Assembly: GCA_025352345.1 (NCBI GenBank)
Contig: JANXTP010000110.1
Location: 1 to 10,971 of the forward strand
DNA: 10,971 bases
Direction of reading: 5' to 3'
From: Burkholderiales bacterium
GTDB lineage: Bacteria > Pseudomonadota > Gammaproteobacteria > Burkholderiales > Burkholderiaceae_C
Part shown: positions 6,989 to 10,971 of the stretch, one piece after another
How positions within the stretch are numbered: the stretch's first letter is position 1
Layout of the letters: every line of letters begins with the position of its first letter
Translations under genes and position numbers: made by a program
Notes under the pieces: model-generated
Database searches by the model: none
The model's input: only the letters and a program-made list of their open reading frames with translations
Told to the model about the DNA's origin: nothing

Positions 6989-8497
6989 TCACTCGACCAC
7001 CTTCACCAGTTGCCCCGCCTTCGGCTCGCCACCCGCGTAGACGCCGTTGATCAACCGGAGCTGCTGTTCCGGCGCCTGCGTCAACGGTGATTTCTTTGCC
7101 AGCAACGCGAAACCGCCGCTGGCGCCTGCGGAAGAACCTGGATACGGAACGGTTTTCACCACCCAGGGGCGTGCTGCCGCGCGGTCGGCCGCGGTCAGGG
7201 CGCGAAACGAGCCTTCGGCATCCCGCATCTGCCGATAAGCACGCTGCAGGGCCTGGGCGTCCTTCGCGGCATAGCCCAGCAGGTAGTTCTGTGCGCCCGG
7301 CCCGCTGACGATGGTGGCTTCAAAAGACTGCGCCTCGCCGTTCTGGTTGCTGCGCATGCCCACGTAATGCGTCGCCGACAAGCCGTTCAACGTCAACGGT
7401 TCGGCGCGGCCGCTGATGGGCGCCAGCACATTGCGAACGATCTCATCGTGTGAGCTGCCCGCCTTCGCCGGCACCAGCTTGACCACCAGCCCGGCCGTGC
7501 CTTCGCCGTTGACGAGGGTGATCGCTTCCGTGCTGTTCTGGACCTTCCAGCCCGCTGGCGCGGTCAGCGCGATACCCAGTGTCTCGTGATAGAAATTCTG
7601 GCCCCGGGTCAGCCCTTGCTCGCGGCTTTCGCCGTAGGTCATGCCGTTGATGGCCTTCAGGTAGCGACTGCGACTGTCGTCGAGATAGGTGCCGCGGTAG
7701 CCATCGGCGATCTGCGTGATCTCTTGCAGACGCTGGTCGTTGCTGGGATGCGAGGCCAGCCAGTTGGTGTGCGGCGGCGGCGTGCGGCCTTCGGCGCGCG
7801 CCATGTCGTCGGCGAAGCGTTCCTGGTTCTTCAGCACCTTGATCACATCGACCATGTTGCGCGGGTCGTAATGGCTGCGCGACAGGTACTCGGCGCCGAG
7901 CTGGTCGGCCTGCAGCTCCTGGTCGCGGCCGTAGCTGGCGATGTAGCCCGCGGCCACGCTTTGCGACACCTGGCCCGCCACCTGACCTGCGCCCGGCACG
8001 CCCGCGCCCTCCAAGGCCACGCCGAGCAGGGTGGCCGCCAGCACGCCGAGGCCTGCCGTCTGCTGGCGCGTCGCGCGCTGCGCCCCGTGGCGCGCGGTGA
8101 CATGCCCGATCTCGTGACCGATGACGCCGGCCAGGTCGGCCTCGCTCTCCATGTACGCCATGATGCCGCGGGTGACGTAGACATAGCCGCCGGGCAGCGC
8201 GAAGGCGTTGATCTCCGGGCTGTCGAGCACGGTGAAATGCCATTCCAGTTGATTGCGCTCGGACTGGCTGGCCAGGCGCTGACCGAGGTCATTCACATAG
8301 GCCTGCAGCCTGGCGTCGGGATAGGCACCGTACTCTTGCAGTACCTGCGCGTGCCCCTTCTTGCCTTCGGCAATCTCGCTCTCCACGCTCATCACCGTGC
8401 GCTCCTGCAAACCGGTGACCGGATTCGTCACGGTGGACGTCGCACAGCCGCTCAGCAGGGCAGCAGATAAACACAAGGCGAGGCAGCGATGGCGCAT
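6989..8497 (-). CDS. M48-family zinc metalloprotease, lipoprotein
   Basis: This 502-residue protein is a periplasmic M48 (Ste24p-like) zinc endopeptidase related to the BepA/LoiP group, which act in outer-membrane quality control. A lipoprotein signal peptide ends in LLSGCAT with Cys18 as the lipidation site. The residue after the Cys is Ala, which favours outer-membrane sorting. The zinc site is HEIGH, residues 128-132 (His128, Glu129, His132), preceded by INAFALPGGYVYVTRGIM. The third ligand is probably Glu194 in RDQELQADQLG. The substrate-groove segment NWLASHPSNDQRLQEI follows. The C-terminal 200 residues lack TPR repeats. They end in a LysM-like or beta-rich stretch (PEQQLRLINGVYAGGEPKAG), a layout seen in other uncharacterised M48 lipoproteins. 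A GGAG lies seven bases before ATG 8497. It is upstream of the transglutaminase-Anbu pair on the same strand; co-transcription is possible but the 77-bp gap has a palindrome. Confidence 0.92.
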   Translation of the reverse strand: MRHRCLALCLSAALLSGCATSTVTNPVTGLQERTVMSVESEIAEGKKGHAQVLQEYGAYPDARLQAYVNDLGQRLASQSERNQLEWHFTVLDSPEINAFALPGGYVYVTRGIMAYMESEADLAGVIGHEIGHVTARHGAQRATRQQTAGLGVLAATLLGVALEGAGVPGAGQVAGQVSQSVAAGYIASYGRDQELQADQLGAEYLSRSHYDPRNMVDVIKVLKNQERFADDMARAEGRTPPPHTNWLASHPSNDQRLQEITQIADGYRGTYLDDSRSRYLKAINGMTYGESREQGLTRGQNFYHETLGIALTAPAGWKVQNSTEAITLVNGEGTAGLVVKLVPAKAGSSHDEIVRNVLAPISGRAEPLTLNGLSATHYVGMRSNQNGEAQSFEATIVSGPGAQNYLLGYAAKDAQALQRAYRQMRDAEGSFRALTAADRAAARPWVVKTVPYPGSSAGASGGFALLAKKSPLTQAPEQQLRLINGVYAGGEPKAGQLVKVVE

Positions 8498-8661
8498 GGA
8501 CGACTCCGGACATTGGTGCGGCGCCGCGCACCGTGCGCCTCACCCACCAGCGCCTGAGTTTAGGTCTGTAGGACGGCGCCGATGGCGCGTTGCGGCGGCT
8601 TCCGATGCCGACCTGACCCTGTCGCCGAGCACACTGGCTCCACACTTTTCAGGAGCCTGCC

Positions 8662-8856
8662 ATGTCCAAGACACACACTGAATCCCTCAGCGCGTCCGAC
8701 AGCGTTGCGCCGCATTTGAATTTGAAGCAGCAAGGCGTCGTCACGTCGACATACGGCACCAACGACTTGCTGGTCAGCAATGTGCTGCGCACCAACGAAC
8801 TGCAGGCCTGGTTCCTGACCGAACACCTGATGGCGGCCACCCCGGTCGCTGGCTGA
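8662..8856 (+). CDS. Small protein of unknown function (64 aa)
   Basis: I do not recognise this protein. It is hydrophilic with no signal peptide, membrane span or cysteine. It contains the segments LNLKQQGVVTSTYGTNDLLV and RTNELQAWFLTEHL; the second half looks helical and amphipathic. Coding is supported by AGGAG six bases before the ATG and by a preceding 164-bp gap large enough for a promoter, shared divergently with the M48 gene. It converges on the damaged GDT1-like gene, with 21 bp between stops. It may be a genuine small protein or a remnant of a longer one. No function is proposed. Confidence 0.6.
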   Translation: MSKTHTESLSASDSVAPHLNLKQQGVVTSTYGTNDLLVSNVLRTNELQAWFLTEHLMAATPVAG

Positions 8857-8860
8857 TCGA

Positions 8861-8873
8861 CGGCCTGCGGCCG
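8861..8873. terminator. Weak hairpin between convergent genes
   Basis: CGGCC and GGCCG pair across a three-base loop in the 21-bp gap between two convergent genes. The stem is only 5 bp and no T-run follows on either strand. It could be a weak bidirectional terminator or chance in GC-rich DNA. Confidence 0.25.
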
Positions 8874-8877
8874 AGCG

Positions 8878-9123
8878 TCAGAAAAGCCTACCGACGTTGA
8901 ACAGCATCAGCACCCCCAGCACGGCGAAGGCCGCTGCCGCCGTGCCATGCACCAGCGTCGTCGATACCTTCTGCGCGATCTTGTCACCGAGGAACACCGC
9001 GGGCACATCGGCGATCAGCATCGGGCGGCGGATCTTGACCGCCAGCAAGACCGCGAGCAGCTGGGTATTGTCACCCATTTTACCGAGGGCGACCACACCC
9101 ATCGAGACTACAAACGCTTCCAT
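8878..9123 (-). pseudogene. GDT1/TMEM165 (UPF0016) family transporter remnant with internal deletion
   Basis: Members of this family are membrane cation transporters (Mn2+ or Ca2+) of about 190 residues built from two similar halves, each with an ExGD(K/R)T motif. This product has only 81 residues. It begins with the start of the first half (MEAFVVSMGVVALGKMGDNT, then QLLAVLLAVKIRRP). At residue 34-35 (near 9019-9024) it jumps to the end of the second half (MLIADVPAVFLGDKIAQKVS, then LVHGTAAAAFAVLGVLMLF). About 105 residues including the whole second motif are missing, with the frame intact. The surviving motif is also altered: KMGDNT where EIGDKT is usual, so the acidic metal ligand is lost. 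I infer a non-functional relic. The start at 9123 is chosen because family members begin MEAF and AAGG lies upstream; an in-frame start at 9189 adds an unfamiliar leader. Confidence 0.8.
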
Positions 9124-9265
9124 ACGGCCTTCAAAAACGCGCGGCGGTGTAGGCGCCATTCCAACCGACCTCGGTAAACGTTCGGTCACAACCCCATCCC
9201 ACCCGCCGTCAGCGAAACACTGATCTGCGCGTTAAAAGCTCCACCAACCCACGAGAGGAACCCCC
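9124..9265. promoter_or_regulatory. Upstream region shared by the GDT1 remnant and the glycine-zipper gene
   Basis: This 142-bp stretch lies between two divergent genes. It ends in AGAGGA (9254-9259), the ribosome site of the glycine-zipper gene. I could not assign promoter boxes with confidence. Confidence 0.4.
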
Positions 9266-9976
9266 ATGAAACCCACAACTTCCCAGGACATCGCCATCCT
9301 TCCTTCGAACCCGACGATCCCCCGTGCGGTATGGATCGGCTTCGGCACGCTGGGCCTGGTGACCGCCGCGCTGGCCGGTGCGCTGGTCATGCGGTCGGTC
9401 GCACCGAGCACACCCGTCGACACCGCCACCTCATCCCTCGGCACGCCGATGGTCGAGGTGCCGGCGGCCAAGACCGCCAGCACCACCACGACTCACAAGC
9501 CGCCGTCTCGCCCCGCGACCTCCAGCGGCAGCACCAGCGCACAAACGCCCTGGCACGCACCCGGTGGCACGACCCGCACCTTGGCCTGCGCGAGCTGCGG
9601 CGTGGTGGAGTCGGTCACTGCGGTGCAGCAGAAGGGCCAGGGCAGCGGCATCGGGGTGGTCGCCGGTGGCGTGGCTGGCGGCCTGCTCGGCAACCAGATC
9701 GGTGGCGGCAAGGGCAAGACGGCGATGACGGTGTTGGGCGCCATCGGTGGCGGCTTTGCGGGCAACGAGGTCGAGAAGCGGGTGCGCACCGAAACCGTCT
9801 ACGACGTCACGGTGCGCATGGACGACGGCAGCACGCGGTCGTTCCGGCGTGCCGAGGCGATCGCCGTGGGCAGCGCGGTTGTCGTCGATGGCGACACGCT
9901 GCGTCTGTCCAACAGCGCACAACGCGATGGATCGAACACCATGCGCACCTCGTCACCGGCCGGCAGCAGCACCTGA
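9266..9976 (+). CDS. Glycine-zipper 2TM membrane protein
   Basis: This 236-residue protein belongs to the glycine-zipper 2TM (Rick_17kDa_Anti-like) group, envelope proteins whose exact role is mostly unknown. A single hydrophobic helix (about 22-43, VWIGFGTLGLVTAALAGAL) anchors it in the inner membrane. A Pro/Thr/Ser-rich, probably periplasmic linker spans about 46-103. Next comes a CASCGVVESV motif (Cys108 and Cys111). Then comes the glycine zipper, about 126-168 (GSGIGVVAGGVAGGLLGNQI, then GAIGGGFAGNEVEK). A small beta domain (YDVTVRMDDGSTRSF) and a Ser-rich tail close the protein. The CxxC before the zipper is common in this group. AGAGGA six bases before the ATG supports the start. The gene is convergent with the downstream AI-2E-type transporter gene. 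Confidence 0.9.
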   Translation: MKPTTSQDIAILPSNPTIPRAVWIGFGTLGLVTAALAGALVMRSVAPSTPVDTATSSLGTPMVEVPAAKTASTTTTHKPPSRPATSSGSTSAQTPWHAPGGTTRTLACASCGVVESVTAVQQKGQGSGIGVVAGGVAGGLLGNQIGGGKGKTAMTVLGAIGGGFAGNEVEKRVRTETVYDVTVRMDDGSTRSFRRAEAIAVGSAVVVDGDTLRLSNSAQRDGSNTMRTSSPAGSST

Positions 9977-10025
9977 CCCCATGACGGCGGCCCTCGGCGC
10001 GATGCCGTGGGCCGTTCGTGACCCG

Positions 10026-10971
10026 TCAGGCCCCGAGCAGCTCGCCGATCGGCTTCAAGTCGTCGACGCGGTCGCACACCGTCTTGACCATCATCAGCAT
10101 CGGCGTGCCCAGCAGCAGCCCCCAGACCCCCCACAGCCAGCCGAAGGCCAGCACGCCGACGAACACCGCCACCGCATTCATCTGGCAGGTGCGACTGGTC
10201 AGCCACGGCGTGATCAGGTGGCCTGAGACGGTGTGGATCAGCAGGGACACCCCAGCCACCAGCAGGGCCATGTCGGCACTGGCGAACTGCACGAAACCCA
10301 CCATGGCAGAGGCCGCGGTGATGACGATCGAACCGATATACGGCACGAAGTTCAACACGAAGGCGGCCACGCCCCACACCGCCGCATGCTGGACGCCCAT
10401 CGCCATGAAGGCAAGCCAGGTTGTCACGCCGACCCCCAGACTCACGACCACCTGCACCAACAGGTAGCGCTGCACCTGCTCGGTGATCTCGTCGAGCGCC
10501 TGCACGGTGATCTTGCGGCGCGCGAAGGTGGGGCCGACGATCCTCACCAGCTTGCGGCGGAAGGTGTTGCCCGAGGCCATCAGGAAGAAGCTGATGAACA
10601 GCACCATCATCGCCTGGCCGAGCGAGGCAGCGAGGCCCAGCGTGCCGGTCCAGAGGTAGTCCTTGATGTCGAATTGCGGCCGCTCAACGCGCACCCGGGT
10701 GATGCCGCGCGTGGCGGTCGATGCGGTGAGGCCGCCTTCCTGCGCCGCCTGTTCCAGCTGGGTCGCGGCCTTCTGCATCTTGTCGATGGTCGACTCCGAC
10801 GGGCTGTGGTTCGCGCGCACCGCCTGGCGGATCTTCTGGGTCACCTCAGGCAGCGACTCGATCAGTGCGGTGGCATCGTCACTCAGCGAATACACCATCG
10901 AGCCGATGCCGCCGACGATGGAAAGCAACAGCAGCCCGGCACCGGCCGCGCGCGGCAGCCGCGCGCGTTCG
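10026..10971 (-). CDS. AI-2E/PerM-family membrane protein (5' end beyond window)
   Basis: This is a member of the UPF0118/AI-2E transporter family, polytopic inner-membrane proteins; substrates are known for few of them, so the specific role is open. The visible frame runs from the right edge to a stop at 10026 and gives about 314 residues. The segment at the edge (ARLPRAAGAGLLLLSIVGGI) is a transmembrane helix in frame. The apparent TTG start at 10928 is therefore not the true start; the real one is outside. Visible family features are the long extracytoplasmic loop with coiled-coil character (SLPEVTQKIRQAV to ATQLEQAAQ). They also include the helix ASLGQAMMVLFISFFLM, the motif NFVPYIGSIV, the segment LITPWLTSRTCQMN, and the C-terminal GLLLGTPMLMMVKTVCDRVD. 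It ends EGLLGA-like (GELLGA). It is convergent with the glycine-zipper gene, 49 bp away. Confidence 0.93.
   Translation of the reverse strand, partial: ERARLPRAAGAGLLLLSIVGGIGSMVYSLSDDATALIESLPEVTQKIRQAVRANHSPSESTIDKMQKAATQLEQAAQEGGLTASTATRGITRVRVERPQFDIKDYLWTGTLGLAASLGQAMMVLFISFFLMASGNTFRRKLVRIVGPTFARRKITVQALDEITEQVQRYLLVQVVVSLGVGVTTWLAFMAMGVQHAAVWGVAAFVLNFVPYIGSIVITAASAMVGFVQFASADMALLVAGVSLLIHTVSGHLITPWLTSRTCQMNAVAVFVGVLAFGWLWGVWGLLLGTPMLMMVKTVCDRVDDLKPIGELLGA

Noticed and set aside
7586..8470. A 294-codon plus-strand frame antisense to the M48 protease
   Set aside because: The minus strand holds an intact metalloprotease with lipobox and HEIGH motif; the antisense frame has no recognisable content.
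9592..9604. CxxC motif in the glycine-zipper protein as a possible new redox or metal site
   Set aside because: A CxxC just before the zipper is common in this protein group, so it is not unusual here.
9988..10014. CGGCCC and GGGCCG hairpin between the glycine-zipper and AI-2E-type genes
   Set aside because: Six-base stem with a 15-base loop and no T-run on either strand; expected by chance at this GC content, so not called a terminator.

Overview
The window is GC-rich, densely coded DNA whose codon bias, operon style and protein families suggest a free-living betaproteobacterium, probably of the order Burkholderiales. This is an inference from style; there is no rRNA or other marker gene here. 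I see no tRNA, CRISPR array, insertion sequence or phage gene.

Layout, left to right. A PAS-type sensor histidine kinase runs off the left edge on the minus strand (1-1526). It is divergent from a small exported DUF4864 protein (1753-2202), and the shared 226-bp promoter region carries two adjacent inverted repeats. An amidase-signature enzyme follows (2234-3633), broken by a frameshift near 3356. Then come three plus-strand genes: a small membrane protein of unknown function (3877-4278), a cytoplasmic protein of unknown function (4375-4884), and an exported stand-alone copy of the N-terminal domain of the thiol-disulfide reductase DsbD (5011-5472).

From 8497 down to 5483 a minus-strand block encodes three protease-like proteins: an M48 metalloprotease lipoprotein, a transglutaminase-like cysteine-protease homologue, and an Anbu-type proteasome homologue. 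The last two form the core of the known Anbu gene neighbourhood. Its usual partners, an ATP-grasp protein and an alpha-E protein, are not seen here. The Anbu gene appears to have lost about 45 codons in frame, removing the segment that should supply the oxyanion hole. The right part holds an unrecognised 64-aa protein (8662-8856), a GDT1/TMEM165-family cation transporter reduced to 81 aa by an apparent in-frame deletion (8878-9123), a glycine-zipper membrane protein (9266-9976), and an AI-2E/PerM-family membrane protein that runs off the right edge (10026-10971).

The most notable pattern is decay. At least three genes (amidase, Anbu, GDT1 transporter) are damaged while still matching their families closely, and a fourth (DsbD) is reduced to one domain. 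I see no convincing wholly new system. The best leads are the deleted Anbu subunit beside a transglutaminase-like protein with Ser at the usual catalytic His position, and the paired palindromes between the kinase and DUF4864 genes.
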